Of a stretch of 64,000 nucleotides of DNA, positions 18,750 through 28,384 are shown in pieces. The notes under the pieces were generated by a model that worked only from the letters and a program-made list of their open reading frames with translations, ran no database searches and had not been told where the DNA came from. The stretch is from contig CAIYID010000025.1 of the NCBI GenBank assembly GCA_903926205.1, forward strand, positions 1 to 64,000, in the 5' to 3' direction. Every line of letters begins with the position of its first letter. Position 1 is the first letter of the stretch. The DNA comes from an uncultured Bdellovibrionales bacterium. GTDB taxonomy: Bacteria; Bdellovibrionota; Bdellovibrionia; Bdellovibrionales; Bdellovibrionaceae. The translations under genes and the position numbers were made by a program.

Positions 18750-20218
18750 ACAGCTTCGTGCCAATGAGCCAATCGCTCTCCACGGGCTTTCGGCGCCATC
18801 GCTGGCGAAAATTCATGATCCACCTTCCAAATTTTTTGCAATTCCGCGGTGGAAGACCAAAAACCAACACCCAGACCTGCCAAATAGGCTGCACCTATGG
18901 CGGTGGTCTCAATCAAAGCAGGGCGGAGCACTTTGATATTCAAGTAATCGGATTGAATTTGCATGAGCAAATTATTAGCGGTCGCACCACCGTCCACTTT
19001 AAGACTCTTCAATTTTTTTCCCATATCCTGCTGCATAGCCGAAAGCACATCACAATTTTGCAAAGCCATGGCTTCCAGAGTTGCTCGCGCAATATGAGCT
19101 TTTGTGCTTCCACGAGTGAGCCCACTAATAGCACCTCTTGCCCCAGGCCACCAGTAAGGTGCGCCAAGCCCTGTGAGCGCAGGGACAAATTCCACGCCTT
19201 CACTCGATGTCACCGTTGCGGCCAGGGACTCAACTTCGTTGCTCGAGCTGATCAGTCCCAGCCCATCACGCAACCACTGCACGGCAGCCCCGCAGATGAA
19301 AGCACCGCCTTCTAAAGCATAATTCATTTTCTCACCTGGCAAGCGCCAAGCCACCGTCGTTAACATTTGATGCTTTGAAAGAGTGGGCTTTGCTCCCGTG
19401 TTAAGAAGTAAGAAACTTCCAGTACCGAACGTGCACTTGGCTTCGCCGGCTTTGAAGCAGGTTTGCCCAAAGAGCGCCGCCTGTTGATCACCCGCAATAC
19501 CTGCCACTGGAATTCCGTCTGGTAAAAATCCCAAACCTTTGGTTTCCCCAAAAATTCCGGAAGAATCTTCAATGGAAGGAAGAAGGGACACCGGCACTTC
19601 AAAAAGTTTCAGCAAATCTTGATCCCAGTCACCAGTGAAAATATTCATCAGCATCGTGCGACTCGCATTGCTAACATCGGTTTTATGAGCCGCTCCACCG
19701 GTTAAGCGCCAAAGTAAAAACGTATCAATATTACCAAGGGCGAGCTCTCCTTTTTTTGCTCGAGCAGAAACTCCATCTACATTTTTCAAGACCCAGCGAA
19801 TTTTTGAACCGGAAAAATAAGGATCGGTCACTAATCCAGTCTTTCTTCGAATCATTTTATGCTTGCCTGATTTTTTTAAACTCTCACAAAAGTCTTGAGT
19901 GCGGCGACACTGCCAAACAATGGCATTGTACACAGGTCGATGAGTTTTACGGTCCCAGAGGAGCACGGTCTCTCGCTGATTAGTAATCCCGATACCAGCA
20001 ATTTCCTGCGCGGAAATTTTTGCTTTAGACATTGCCCCTTTAACAGATTTTTCTACGGATTTCCAAATTTCTTCAGGGTTATGTTCCACCCAACCAGGTT
20101 TCGGAAAAATTTGTTGATATTCATTATTAACTTTCGCAACCAGACTTCCGCCCTGATCCAAAATCACGACCGTCGTGCCAGTTGTTCCTTGATCAATAGA
20201 CATGATAAATTTAGCCAT
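18734..20218 (-). CDS. glpK: glycerol kinase
   Basis: Phosphorylates glycerol to sn-glycerol 3-phosphate. 494 residues from the ATG at 20218 (E. coli about 502). FGGY-kinase blocks: MSIDQGTTGTTVVI at the N-terminus, FPKPGWVEHNPEEIW, GITNQRETVLLWD, DVSNASRTMLMNI, GDQQAALFGQTCF, ALEGGAFICGAAVQWLRDGL and KVDGGATANNLLMQ. There is no glpF or glpD beside it. Divergent from the acyltransferase at 20228 with only nine bases between, which suggests a functional tie: glycerol 3-phosphate is the precursor of the lipids that such acyltransferases make. Confidence 0.97.
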   Translation of the reverse strand: MAKFIMSIDQGTTGTTVVILDQGGSLVAKVNNEYQQIFPKPGWVEHNPEEIWKSVEKSVKGAMSKAKISAQEIAGIGITNQRETVLLWDRKTHRPVYNAIVWQCRRTQDFCESLKKSGKHKMIRRKTGLVTDPYFSGSKIRWVLKNVDGVSARAKKGELALGNIDTFLLWRLTGGAAHKTDVSNASRTMLMNIFTGDWDQDLLKLFEVPVSLLPSIEDSSGIFGETKGLGFLPDGIPVAGIAGDQQAALFGQTCFKAGEAKCTFGTGSFLLLNTGAKPTLSKHQMLTTVAWRLPGEKMNYALEGGAFICGAAVQWLRDGLGLISSSNEVESLAATVTSSEGVEFVPALTGLGAPYWWPGARGAISGLTRGSTKAHIARATLEAMALQNCDVLSAMQQDMGKKLKSLKVDGGATANNLLMQIQSDYLNIKVLRPALIETTAIGAAYLAGLGVGFWSSTAELQKIWKVDHEFSPAMAPKARGERLAHWHEAVQKVK

Positions 20219-20227
20219 GAGAACATC

Positions 20228-21001
20228 ATGATCAATTTTTTTCTGAAACCCAAACAAAAAATATTCGATCTAAAAAACTTAGATCATGAAAGCCTGCTCT
20301 ACAGAGTTCTTCCTCATCTCATGTTGGAAATCATGCGTAAATATTTTCGACTTGAGGTCGAAGGCCTAGAAAATATTCCACGCCGCGGTTCGGGAATCAT
20401 CGCTCCTAACCACTCTGGCTATTCTGGTTTTGATGCTTTGTTGATTGCTCATATTATTAATAAAGATGTTAAAAGAATTCCGCGAGTCCTTACCCATCAT
20501 TTTTGGTTCTTATCAAAAACAACGGCCATTCCCGCGCAAAAAATGGGTTTCACGGAAGCTACTTATGAAAACGGAGTCAGCGCTTTAAAGAAAAATAATT
20601 TAATTATGCTTTTTCCTGAGGGCGAATATGGAAACTTCAAACCCACATCAAAGCTTTATCAACTGCAAGAATTTAAACGAGGATTTGTGCGAATGGCTCT
20701 TGAAACACAAGCCCCCATTGTTCCGACCCTGGTGATTGGCGCTGAGGAAACTCACATCAATTTGAGCCAGTTGAAATTCACTAAATATTTGCGAGGCACC
20801 GTGATCCCCCTTCCCTTAAATGTCATCCCTCTTCCCGTGAAATGGAAAATAAAATTTTTACCACCAATTCACTTGCCTTACACAAAGGAAGCTCTGGATG
20901 ATCGCGAACTCGTGAATGACATTGCCCAGGAAATTCAAGAGCAAATGCAGGACGTCCTTTCCGAAGAAATTCTTCGTCGAGGTAAAGGAATTTTTAAATA
21001 A
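20228..21001 (+). CDS. lysophospholipid acyltransferase-family protein, MGAT-like type
   Basis: 257 residues from the ATG at 20228; the frame is open further upstream but overlies glpK. The motif NHSGYSGFDALL near residue 60 has six residues between His and Asp rather than four as in PlsC, a spacing seen in the MGAT-like branch of the LPLAT superfamily. The second block is LFPEGEYGNFKPTSKLY. No signal peptide; it probably acts on the cytoplasmic membrane face. The substrate is not clear from sequence (phospholipid, diacylglycerol or other alcohol). Confidence 0.8.
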   Translation: MINFFLKPKQKIFDLKNLDHESLLYRVLPHLMLEIMRKYFRLEVEGLENIPRRGSGIIAPNHSGYSGFDALLIAHIINKDVKRIPRVLTHHFWFLSKTTAIPAQKMGFTEATYENGVSALKKNNLIMLFPEGEYGNFKPTSKLYQLQEFKRGFVRMALETQAPIVPTLVIGAEETHINLSQLKFTKYLRGTVIPLPLNVIPLPVKWKIKFLPPIHLPYTKEALDDRELVNDIAQEIQEQMQDVLSEEILRRGKGIFK

Positions 21002-21004
21002 TCT

Positions 21005-21193
21005 CTAGCGATGATTGGGGTCGTCTGAGCCAATCGCTTGTTCCATGGAATCCCATTGCTTGATCACAGCACCTGAATCCGCGGAAGTTTCTCCGGTTTT
21101 AACAAGAGCCATTCGAATAGCAAAAGCAATAGCAATAGCAACGACGAGAAGGAGAACGTACTCCACTATCATCTGGCCATGCTGGCCTCGCAT
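21005..21193 (-). CDS. Flp/TadE-like prepilin
   Basis: A small protein with the class III (Flp) signature GQMIVEYVLLLVVAIAIAFA: cleavage by a prepilin peptidase after Gly would leave Glu at +5 and Tyr at +6, exactly the Flp rule. The hydrophobic helix and a short polar tail follow. Start uncertain: the ATG at 21193 gives 62 residues with a six-residue leader (MRGQHG); the frame stays open to 21295 inside the neighbouring gene. The leader region consists of 21-bp tandem DNA repeats. No other tad genes are in the window. It follows the 137-residue gene by about 40 bases and is probably cotranscribed. Confidence 0.7.
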   Translation of the reverse strand: MRGQHGQMIVEYVLLLVVAIAIAFAIRMALVKTGETSADSGAVIKQWDSMEQAIGSDDPNHR

Positions 21194-21226
21194 CTGGCCA
21201 TGCTGGCTTAGGATCTGGCCATGCTG
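21171..21226. repeat. 21-bp tandem repeat in the pilin leader
   Basis: ATCTGGCCATGCTG occurs at 21171, 21192 and 21213, a period of exactly 21 bp (2.7 copies). Read on the minus strand each copy encodes QHGQ plus three residues (QHGQILS, QHGQMRG, QHGQM), ending at the prepilin cleavage site. Confidence 0.95.
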
Positions 21227-21230
21227 ATTA

Positions 21231-21644
21231 TTAAAGGTTGGCTTCTTCCACGGCTGGTCTGAAATTCCAGCTTGAGATCGCATCAGAAATCGCATTGATC
21301 ACCTCAGGAAGTTGCTCGTCTTCAAATGGCCCATTGATACCAATCAAATTATCGTCGTCCAAACGTTCTTTCACAAGCAATGTTTGCTTTCCTTCGAAGG
21401 ACATCTGAAAACTCACTTTGGTGGGATACAACATGACCAAAATATTTCGACTCGTTTGTTTATGAATCATCTTGGCCTGAGCCATTTGCGAGGCTAACTC
21501 TTGCTGCAGTGTAAAGTACACTTTCAAAGCCAGGGCCTCATGAAACTGCGAAAAATAAATTCTAATAGGCCCATCAAAGATCGCGGAATTAAAGGCTGGA
21601 TTAAAATACTTGGATTGAAGAAGAGTTGAGTACATTGATTTCAT
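21231..21644 (-). CDS. hypothetical protein upstream of the pilin
   Basis: 137 residues, no signal peptide or membrane segment. TAAGGA lies about ten bases before the ATG. The text has amphipathic helices in the middle (LALKVYFTLQQELASQMAQA) and an alternating strand-like part (ILVMLYPTKVSFQMSFEGKQTLLVKERL), so it is probably a small mixed alpha/beta domain. I do not recognise a family. Position directly upstream of the Flp-like gene on the same strand suggests a shared transcript. Confidence 0.7.
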   Translation of the reverse strand: MKSMYSTLLQSKYFNPAFNSAIFDGPIRIYFSQFHEALALKVYFTLQQELASQMAQAKMIHKQTSRNILVMLYPTKVSFQMSFEGKQTLLVKERLDDDNLIGINGPFEDEQLPEVINAISDAISSWNFRPAVEEANL

Positions 21645-21788
21645 TTTATCATCATCCTTAGTTGCATAAGCCCAATGGGTCTAAGTCCAGACTAGAAATG
21701 AGAGCAGGCTAATTGCAAGTAACAATTGTAAGAAAAAACAAAAATCTTAAATTTACAACGCGTTACACAAAATATTAACGAAAACTGT

Positions 21789-23024
21789 CTATTCTGAAAT
21801 CTGTTGGCCAGAGAAGTAGACTGAAGAAGCCTGGCTTACGCCGATGGAGTAAAAAAGCTCCTGCCAGTTTCCCTTAATGCCCATAAAATCAGCACTCTTA
21901 CCAACCTCTAGACTGCCGATTTCGTTCTCTAATCCTAGGGCGCATGCAGCGTTGAAAGTGTAAGCTGCAATCACCTCAGGGAGAGTCATTTTCATTTTTA
22001 TTCGGGCCAGCAAACCCACTAAATTTAAATCCTGTGTCGGAGAGCTTCCTGGATTAAAGTCAGTTGCTAAGGCCACGCGCGCGCCAGCCTCAAGTAACTT
22101 TCGTGCGGGCGGATAAGCGCAGTCCATATATAGATCTGCCGCGGGTAAGAGCACACAAGTGGTTTTTGATTTTGCTAGTTTTTTTATTTCTGAATCTTGA
22201 ATCTGAATCAAATGATCTGCGGAAAGCGCTTGTAGTTCTGTCGCAACATCAGCGCCACCACTCAAACTCAGTTGATCCGCATGAATCACAATATCAAAAC
22301 CCAAATCTTTCACAGTGGATAAATATTTCTTAGCCAACGTCGCATCAAAAAAAGATTTTTCAATAAAGATATCGACTCTCTTTGCTAATTTTTTCTTTTT
22401 TATTTCTGGTAAAACTTTTTTCAGAATAAAATCCAGATACCCTTGAGTGGATTTAAATTCTGGAGGAAGAGCATGAGCTCCTAAATAAGTGGGAACTATT
22501 CGGATCGGGCCTAAAGTTTTCATCACTTTCAAACACTTCAATTCGTGTTCAAAATCTAAAGCGTAGCCCGTTTTCATTTCAAGAGTTGTTACCCCTTGCC
22601 GCAAAAAACGGTTCACTCGAGCTTGCGACAAGTTTTGCAATTCTCTGGCAGAAGATTCACGAGTGTTCTTCATCGTGCTTAAAATCCCACCTCCCCGTGC
22701 CGCAATTTCTTGGTAACTCACCCCTTGATTGCGCAATTCAAATTCTTCTGCGCGACTTCCAGAAAAAACGGTGTGCGTATGACACTCGACAAAGCCAGGA
22801 AGGAGAGTTTGCTTTTTTAGGTCGATAATTTTTTTGATTTTCAAATAAGTCTTTGGCAAAGACTTGCGCGGTCCAATCCAAGAAATGATTCCATCTTCCG
22901 CGACCAAGGCCGCATTTTGAATGATCCCTAAATCCTCTTCAGTCACGTGACGCCCACCCTTTTTACGAACGCCTGAAAGGGTCAAAATCATTCGGATATT
23001 TTTAAACAAAACTGTTTTTTTCAT
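21789..23024 (-). CDS. hutI: imidazolonepropionase
   Basis: Third enzyme of histidine breakdown: opens 4-imidazolone-5-propanoate to N-formimino-L-glutamate. Zinc amidohydrolase of 411 residues. Motifs: PGFVECHTHTVFSGSRAEEF with two metal-binding His, the ARGGGILSTMKNTR block, LEMKTGYALDFEHELKCL, IVIHADQLS and the late ALATDFNPGSSPTQDL with the metal-site Asp. It ends an apparent minus-strand operon gpmA - 109-residue protein - hutI. hutU and hutH are elsewhere in the window on the same strand. Confidence 0.97.
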   Translation of the reverse strand: MKKTVLFKNIRMILTLSGVRKKGGRHVTEEDLGIIQNAALVAEDGIISWIGPRKSLPKTYLKIKKIIDLKKQTLLPGFVECHTHTVFSGSRAEEFELRNQGVSYQEIAARGGGILSTMKNTRESSARELQNLSQARVNRFLRQGVTTLEMKTGYALDFEHELKCLKVMKTLGPIRIVPTYLGAHALPPEFKSTQGYLDFILKKVLPEIKKKKLAKRVDIFIEKSFFDATLAKKYLSTVKDLGFDIVIHADQLSLSGGADVATELQALSADHLIQIQDSEIKKLAKSKTTCVLLPAADLYMDCAYPPARKLLEAGARVALATDFNPGSSPTQDLNLVGLLARIKMKMTLPEVIAAYTFNAACALGLENEIGSLEVGKSADFMGIKGNWQELFYSIGVSQASSVYFSGQQISE

Positions 23025-23069
23025 TTTTTACCTAACAAGTTCTTGAAAAAATATTTTCAAAGGACAAAT

Positions 23070-23399
23070 TCAAAAATCGTAACAAAGACTCACTGAGCCG
23101 GGACCAAAACTCACATGGTTCCCCATCTGCCCTTGGCATTTTTTTTGAGCATAAACTGCCCCAGCAAAACCGCCCGCCAAACTTCCAACGGCCACTGAAG
23201 TAAAAAATGTAATTCCATTTGGCTGAGAAACATTAGGAGTCACTATTTCGTACACTAACGCCGCTCCAATAATTGTTCCCACAATGACAATGGGCGTGCG
23301 CGAAGGACAATCCAACTCAGGATAAAGTTCCTCCGCCTGGGCCTGCCTCACGGCAAAAAATAAAAAACTAGTAACAAGTACATATAAAAATGGCTTCAT
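23070..23399 (-). CDS. small secreted protein with glycine-rich hydrophobic segments
   Basis: 109 residues: signal peptide to about 22 (MKPFLYVLVTSFLFFAVRQAQA), then two hydrophobic glycine-rich stretches (IVIVGTIIGAALVYEIV and VAVGSLAGGFAGAVYAQ) like glycine-zipper segments, and three Cys in the mature part. The ATG follows the gpmA stop codon directly (TAAATG), so translation is probably coupled. Not recognised beyond this; perhaps membrane-associated in the periplasm. Confidence 0.7.
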   Translation of the reverse strand: MKPFLYVLVTSFLFFAVRQAQAEELYPELDCPSRTPIVIVGTIIGAALVYEIVTPNVSQPNGITFFTSVAVGSLAGGFAGAVYAQKKCQGQMGNHVSFGPGSVSLCYDF

Positions 23400-24149
23400 T
23401 TATTTTTTTGCTTTTCCTTGAGCCGCGACTGAGGCCATCGCTGCTTTGACTGTTTCTGGGTCTCCCAAATATTCTTTTTTTACAACTTTAAGATTTTGAT
23501 CCAATTCATAAAGCAAGGGAACTCCCGTTGGAACATTCACTTCCATAATTTCTGCCGGAGTCATTCCTTCTAAATGCTGAATAAGAGCTCGCAAAGAATT
23601 ACCATGGGCCGCGATGAGAATTTTTCTTCCTTGCTTAATTTTTGGAGCAATCTCTCCGAGCCAGAGAGGGAGAAAACGTGCCACGGTGTCTTTCAAAGAC
23701 TCACCACTGGGCAAAAGTTGTGGATTAACATTTTTGTATTTTCTGTCATTACTCGGATGTCGCGGATCAGTTTTTTCCATCATCGGAGGTGGAGTGTCGT
23801 AACTCCGTCGCCAGATTTTAACTTGCTCCTCACCGTGCCGCGCTGCGGTTTCTGCTTTGTCTAGTCCAGTGAGACCACCGTAGTGTCTCTCGTTCAAACG
23901 CCAGTCCTTTGTCACAGGAAGCCAAAGCAAATCCATCTCTTCCTGAATAATCCAAAGCGTTCGAATCGCGCGTTTCAAAACGGATGTATAGGTTTCATCA
24001 AATTCAAAACCCATTTCTTTTAAAGTCTTTGCGGAGCGAAGAGCTTCGTCTCGACCTTTTTCTGATAAATCGACATCTTGCCATCCGGTGAAACGATTTT
24101 CTTGATTCCAAAGACTTTCGCCGTGTCGAACAAGCACGAGTTTATACAT
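23400..24149 (-). CDS. gpmA: 2,3-bisphosphoglycerate-dependent phosphoglycerate mutase
   Basis: Interconverts 2- and 3-phosphoglycerate in glycolysis and gluconeogenesis. 249 residues, typical for GpmA. Catalytic phospho-His in [20 protein letters not shown], the proton-donor Glu in [16 protein letters not shown], and the second His in [17 protein letters not shown]. First gene of a minus-strand operon with a small secreted protein and hutI. It diverges from sucA with about 90 bases between. Confidence 0.97.
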   Translation of the reverse strand: MYKLVLVRHGESLWNQENRFTGWQDVDLSEKGRDEALRSAKTLKEMGFEFDETYTSVLKRAIRTLWIIQEEMDLLWLPVTKDWRLNERHYGGLTGLDKAETAARHGEEQVKIWRRSYDTPPPMMEKTDPRHPSNDRKYKNVNPQLLPSGESLKDTVARFLPLWLGEIAPKIKQGRKILIAAHGNSLRALIQHLEGMTPAEIMEVNVPTGVPLLYELDQNLKVVKKEYLGDPETVKAAMASVAAQGKAKK

Positions 24150-24237
24150 GACCTTTTCCTTCTGTTATGATTCTCTTGAACTGTACAAAATTGGTATCAT
24201 AAAGCGTTGAATTTGCAACTGTATTGTGAGGACAAAC

Positions 24238-26973
24238 ATGAGCTCAGATATGTCCAGTTTTACGACCCGCGAAAATTTAGATTATATTGAAAATCTTTAT
24301 CAGCAGTTCAAAGCTAATCCGAATTCAGTGACAACAGAGTGGCAAAATTTTTTTAAAGGTGTTGAATTTGCCTCGGAAGGCTCTTTTGGCCTCTCAGAAA
24401 AAGAGCTTGATGTTTATCATCTCATTTCTGCTTACAGAAACTATGGTCACTTTGAAGCCAATCTTAATCCTTTAACCAATGCTCCGGCACCGTCAGATCA
24501 GTTAACACTCTCCCGCTTTAATTTGTCCGATAAAGATTTAGATTCAAAATTTCAAATTGGCTCGATCATTAGCAAGCCAAATTCCACCCTTCGCGAAATC
24601 ATCGCACATCTTCGCAATTGCTACTGCGGAAAGCTGACCGTTCAGTGCGCGGAAGCACTCCCTGAGGTGCGAAGTTGGTTTATCCAGGAATTTGAACAAA
24701 ATAAAACTCCGTTCTCTCTCTCTGCGGCTGAGAAAAAAGAAGTGTACCATTCTTTGACTCGCACAGAGAGCTTAGAAAAATTCATTCACACTCGCTACGT
24801 CGGTGCAAAACGCTTTTCTATCGAGGGCGGAGATTCCCTTTTACCGATGATGGAAACTTTAGCTAGTCGCTCCTTGAAATTCGGCAATGAAGAGCTCGTC
24901 ATAGCCATGGCCCATCGAGGACGAGTCAATATGTTAGCCAATTTCATGGGAAAAGCCTTAGAAAATATTTTCTGTGACTTCAACGGGCCAACAGAATTAG
25001 CCGCCCCTATTGACGATTTTGATGGAGATGTGAAATATCACTTAGGATATTCTTCTGAAAAGCAAACTTCGAATGGCCTTTGTCACGTCACTTTGGCATT
25101 CAACCCTTCGCACTTAGAAGCCGTGAATCCCGTGGTCTTGGGAATGGCAAGGGCCGCGCAACGTCGTCGCGAGGACACTGAGAAAAGAAAAAAAGTTATT
25201 CCAATTTTAATTCACGGGGACGCAGCCTTTGCTGGCCAAGGAGTCGTTCTTGAAACTTTTCAAATGGCCTATGTCAAAGGCTACACTGTCGGCGGAACAA
25301 TTCACATAGCCATCGACAATCAAATCGGCTTCACCACTAATCCGGAGAACAGTCGTTCTTCTCATTACTGCTCTGATCCAGCGAAAGTTTTGGCAACTCC
25401 AGTTCTTCATGTCAACGGAGATGATGTGGAATCATGTGTGCGTGCTGCCGACATCGCCGTCCGTTTCCGCCAAGAGCGAGGCTGTGATATTGTCATCAAT
25501 ATGGTTTGCTATCGACGCTATGGCCATAATGAAGGTGACGAGCCCGCTTACACTCAGCCTTTGATGTATGAACTTATCAAGAAACATCCCACCACTCGCG
25601 AAATATACAGCAAACAATTATTGCGCGAAGGTGTGGTCGATCAAAACTACCTTGATTCTCTCATGAATGAAAAAATGGAAAATCTGCAAAAAATTTATGA
25701 AAACACAAAAGCCCATCCTCCAAAGGTGGCGCCAGTAAAATTCGAAGGGCCCTGGTCAGGACTCCGCAAAGCCAAAGCAGAAGATTTTGAAAAAACTTGG
25801 AACACGACAATTGACATTAATGTCTTAAAAAAAATTGGTAAAATGCTAGGCGAGGTTCCGGCTGAATTTACTCCGCATCCGAAGTTAATTAAATTGCTGG
25901 ATGCGCGACGAAACATGACCGAAGGTAAAGAACTCATCGACTGGGGTACGGCCGAACTATTGGCTTACGGCTCTTTGATTGCTGAAGGGAACTCTGTTCG
26001 AATTTCAGGGCAAGATGTCGTGCGAGGCACCTTCACTCACCGACACGCCGGTTTGTATGATTGCAAAACAGGTGAGCCCTATTTTGCACTCAAAAATATC
26101 AATCCGAAATTTGAATTTTGTGCCTATGATTCGGTTCTTTCGGAATACGGAGTGCTTGGTTTTGAATACGGCAACGCGATTTGCGACCCAAATTTTCTAA
26201 CCATTTGGGAGGCACAATTTGGCGATTTTGCCAACGGCGCTCAAATTATCATCGATCAATTTTTGATCAGTGGCGAGGCCAAGTGGCAACAGATGTCTGG
26301 TTTGGTATTGCTTTTACCCCATGGCTATGAAGGCCAAGGGCCTGAGCATAGCTCTGCTCGCTTAGAAAGATTTTTACAAATGTGCGCACAGTACAATGTG
26401 CAAGTGATGAACTTGACCACTCCCGCACAGATTTATCATTCTATGCGGCGACAGATCAAAAGACCATTCCGTAAGCCCATGATTGTGATGTCACCAAAAT
26501 CTTTACTTCGCCATCCCAAAGCGGTGTCTTCGATTGAAGAGCTGGCTAAAGGGAGTTTTCAAGAGGTCATTCCAGATAACCTGCTTAAAGAACCTAAAAA
26601 AGTGGAAACCCTGATTCTTTCGACTGGAAAAATTTACTACGATCTGCTCGAAGAACGAACTCAAAATAAAAGTGAACGCACGGCTTTAGTGCGCGTGGAG
26701 CAAATCTATCCAACGCCCATGAAGCAAATCACGGCTGCGATCAGATCTTATCCAAATTTGAAAAATGTTTTATGGGTTCAGGAAGAACCAAAAAACATGG
26801 GTGCTTATCAACATATTTACTTTCGACTTTCAGAGATTTTTATGAAGGAAGGTTTTACAAAAATTGGCCTGCACTACGTCGGCCGAGGAGAACGCAGCTC
26901 TCCGGCCACGGGCTCGCTCTACAAGCATAAAGCGGAGCAATCCGAATTAGTGAAAAATGCATTCTCGATTTAA
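24238..26973 (+). CDS. sucA: 2-oxoglutarate dehydrogenase E1 component
   Basis: Thiamine-diphosphate enzyme that decarboxylates 2-oxoglutarate and passes the succinyl group to the E2 lipoyl arm. 911 residues from the ATG at 24238, with GAGGA seven bases before; an upstream GTG in frame is less likely. N-terminal E2-binding segment (ENLDYIENLYQQFKANP), AMAHRGRVNMLANFMGK, the ThDP site from HGDAAFAGQGV to AIDNQIGFTT, RYGHNEGDEP, and in the C-terminal half RHAGLYD and EAQFGDFANGAQ. First gene of a complete operon with sucB and lpdA. Confidence 0.97.
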   Translation: MSSDMSSFTTRENLDYIENLYQQFKANPNSVTTEWQNFFKGVEFASEGSFGLSEKELDVYHLISAYRNYGHFEANLNPLTNAPAPSDQLTLSRFNLSDKDLDSKFQIGSIISKPNSTLREIIAHLRNCYCGKLTVQCAEALPEVRSWFIQEFEQNKTPFSLSAAEKKEVYHSLTRTESLEKFIHTRYVGAKRFSIEGGDSLLPMMETLASRSLKFGNEELVIAMAHRGRVNMLANFMGKALENIFCDFNGPTELAAPIDDFDGDVKYHLGYSSEKQTSNGLCHVTLAFNPSHLEAVNPVVLGMARAAQRRREDTEKRKKVIPILIHGDAAFAGQGVVLETFQMAYVKGYTVGGTIHIAIDNQIGFTTNPENSRSSHYCSDPAKVLATPVLHVNGDDVESCVRAADIAVRFRQERGCDIVINMVCYRRYGHNEGDEPAYTQPLMYELIKKHPTTREIYSKQLLREGVVDQNYLDSLMNEKMENLQKIYENTKAHPPKVAPVKFEGPWSGLRKAKAEDFEKTWNTTIDINVLKKIGKMLGEVPAEFTPHPKLIKLLDARRNMTEGKELIDWGTAELLAYGSLIAEGNSVRISGQDVVRGTFTHRHAGLYDCKTGEPYFALKNINPKFEFCAYDSVLSEYGVLGFEYGNAICDPNFLTIWEAQFGDFANGAQIIIDQFLISGEAKWQQMSGLVLLLPHGYEGQGPEHSSARLERFLQMCAQYNVQVMNLTTPAQIYHSMRRQIKRPFRKPMIVMSPKSLLRHPKAVSSIEELAKGSFQEVIPDNLLKEPKKVETLILSTGKIYYDLLEERTQNKSERTALVRVEQIYPTPMKQITAAIRSYPNLKNVLWVQEEPKNMGAYQHIYFRLSEIFMKEGFTKIGLHYVGRGERSSPATGSLYKHKAEQSELVKNAFSI

Positions 26974-27047
26974 GGACCAATTTGATTGTTCGATTTGAAT
27001 AGCCAAAACGGCTGTAAAAAAAGTTTTTTGAAAAAGGAAATTTGAGT

Positions 27048-28331
27048 ATGAAGTACGATGTAAAAGTTCCAGCAGTTGGAGAATCCATCACGGAAGCAAC
27101 AATTGGCAGCTGGATGAAAAAAAATGGTGAGGCTGTTAAGCGAAATGATGTTTTAATGAGTCTTGAAACTGACAAGGCCACTGTGGAAGTTGTGGCTGAG
27201 TATGATGGAGTTCTTTTTATTTCAGCAGAAGCAGGAAAAATTGTACCTATCGGTTCTGTCGTAGCTCAGATAGACTCGGAAGCAAAAGCGACCACCACGT
27301 CGACACCTGCCGCCTCAACGACGCCAACGACCAGCACGGTGTCGGCGCCCACCTCTAAGTCGGCCTCTGCTACCAAAGAAATCCATTCAGATTTAAAAAA
27401 TCATTTAAGCCCTGCCGTTCAGCGTATTGCAAGCGAACGAGGCCTTGATGCAAGTAGCCTGAGTGGCTCAGGTCGCGATGGGCGCCTCACCAAATCTGAC
27501 GTGATGAATGTTGTCGCGCAAACTGCGGCTCCGTCGCCAACGACACCTGCGCCAACCACTTCTCCTGCTGGAAAAAAAGAATCTTCTGTTCCTCCGACTG
27601 TTGACATGACCCTTCGTGGTCTTTCTAAGCAAGGTGATCAAAAACGAGTACCTATGACAACGATTCGCAAACGTATTGCGGAGCGCTTGCTGCAAAGCCA
27701 ACAGACAACAGCAACACTCACTACTTTCAATGAAATTGATATGAGCAAAATCACAGAGCTTCGCAATAAATACAAAGATAAGTTTAAAGAAAAATACGGC
27801 GTGTCTTTGGGCTTTATGGGAATCTTTGTAAAAGCCACTGTTGAAGCGCTGCAAGCAAGTCCTGCTGTAAATGCTTTCCTAGAAGGCAGCGAAATTGTAT
27901 ACAATAATTATTACAACATCGGGGTGGCCGTCAGCACGGAAAAGGGACTCATTGTTCCAGTCATTCGTGATGCCGATCTGATGACGGTGGCGCAAATTGA
28001 AGCGGCTATTCGAACTTTTGCACTTAAAGCTCGCGATGGAAAAATCAGTATCGATGATTTATCAGGCGGTACCTTTACTATTTCGAATGGCGGAGTCTTT
28101 GGCTCCCTGATGTCGACGCCTATTCTGAATCCTCCGCAATCTGGCATTTTGGGAATGCACAAAGTCGAAGACCGTCCCGTGGCCGTGAATGGAAAAGTAG
28201 AAATTCGCCCAATGATGTATGCGGCACTTTCTTATGATCACCGAATGATTGACGGCAAAGAAGCCGTGAGTTTCCTCGTTAAAATTAAAGAAGGCGTCGA
28301 AGATCCAGAGCGTTTACTTTTAGGAATTTGA
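27048..28331 (+). CDS. sucB: dihydrolipoyllysine succinyltransferase (E2 of OGDH)
   Basis: Core of the 2-oxoglutarate dehydrogenase complex; transfers succinyl from lipoyl-Lys to CoA. 427 residues from ATG 27048 (AAGGA upstream). A single lipoyl domain with Lys43 in [10 protein letters not shown], an Ala/Ser/Thr/Pro linker, a peripheral-subunit-binding domain ([15 protein letters not shown] to GRLTKSDV), a second Pro/Thr linker and the catalytic domain with [13 protein letters not shown] near the end. It lies 74 bases after sucA and 53 before lpdA. Confidence 0.96.
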   Translation: MKYDVKVPAVGESITEATIGSWMKKNGEAVKRNDVLMSLETDKATVEVVAEYDGVLFISAEAGKIVPIGSVVAQIDSEAKATTTSTPAASTTPTTSTVSAPTSKSASATKEIHSDLKNHLSPAVQRIASERGLDASSLSGSGRDGRLTKSDVMNVVAQTAAPSPTTPAPTTSPAGKKESSVPPTVDMTLRGLSKQGDQKRVPMTTIRKRIAERLLQSQQTTATLTTFNEIDMSKITELRNKYKDKFKEKYGVSLGFMGIFVKATVEALQASPAVNAFLEGSEIVYNNYYNIGVAVSTEKGLIVPVIRDADLMTVAQIEAAIRTFALKARDGKISIDDLSGGTFTISNGGVFGSLMSTPILNPPQSGILGMHKVEDRPVAVNGKVEIRPMMYAALSYDHRMIDGKEAVSFLVKIKEGVEDPERLLLGI

Positions 28332-28384
28332 ATTGTTAGATTGGGATTTAGTTTTTGTCTTATTTTTTAAACTGGAGTTAAATC

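Noticed and set aside
27468-27854. 128-codon open frame antisense to sucB
   Set aside because: Arg/Ser-rich shadow of the sucB coding frame with no start signal.
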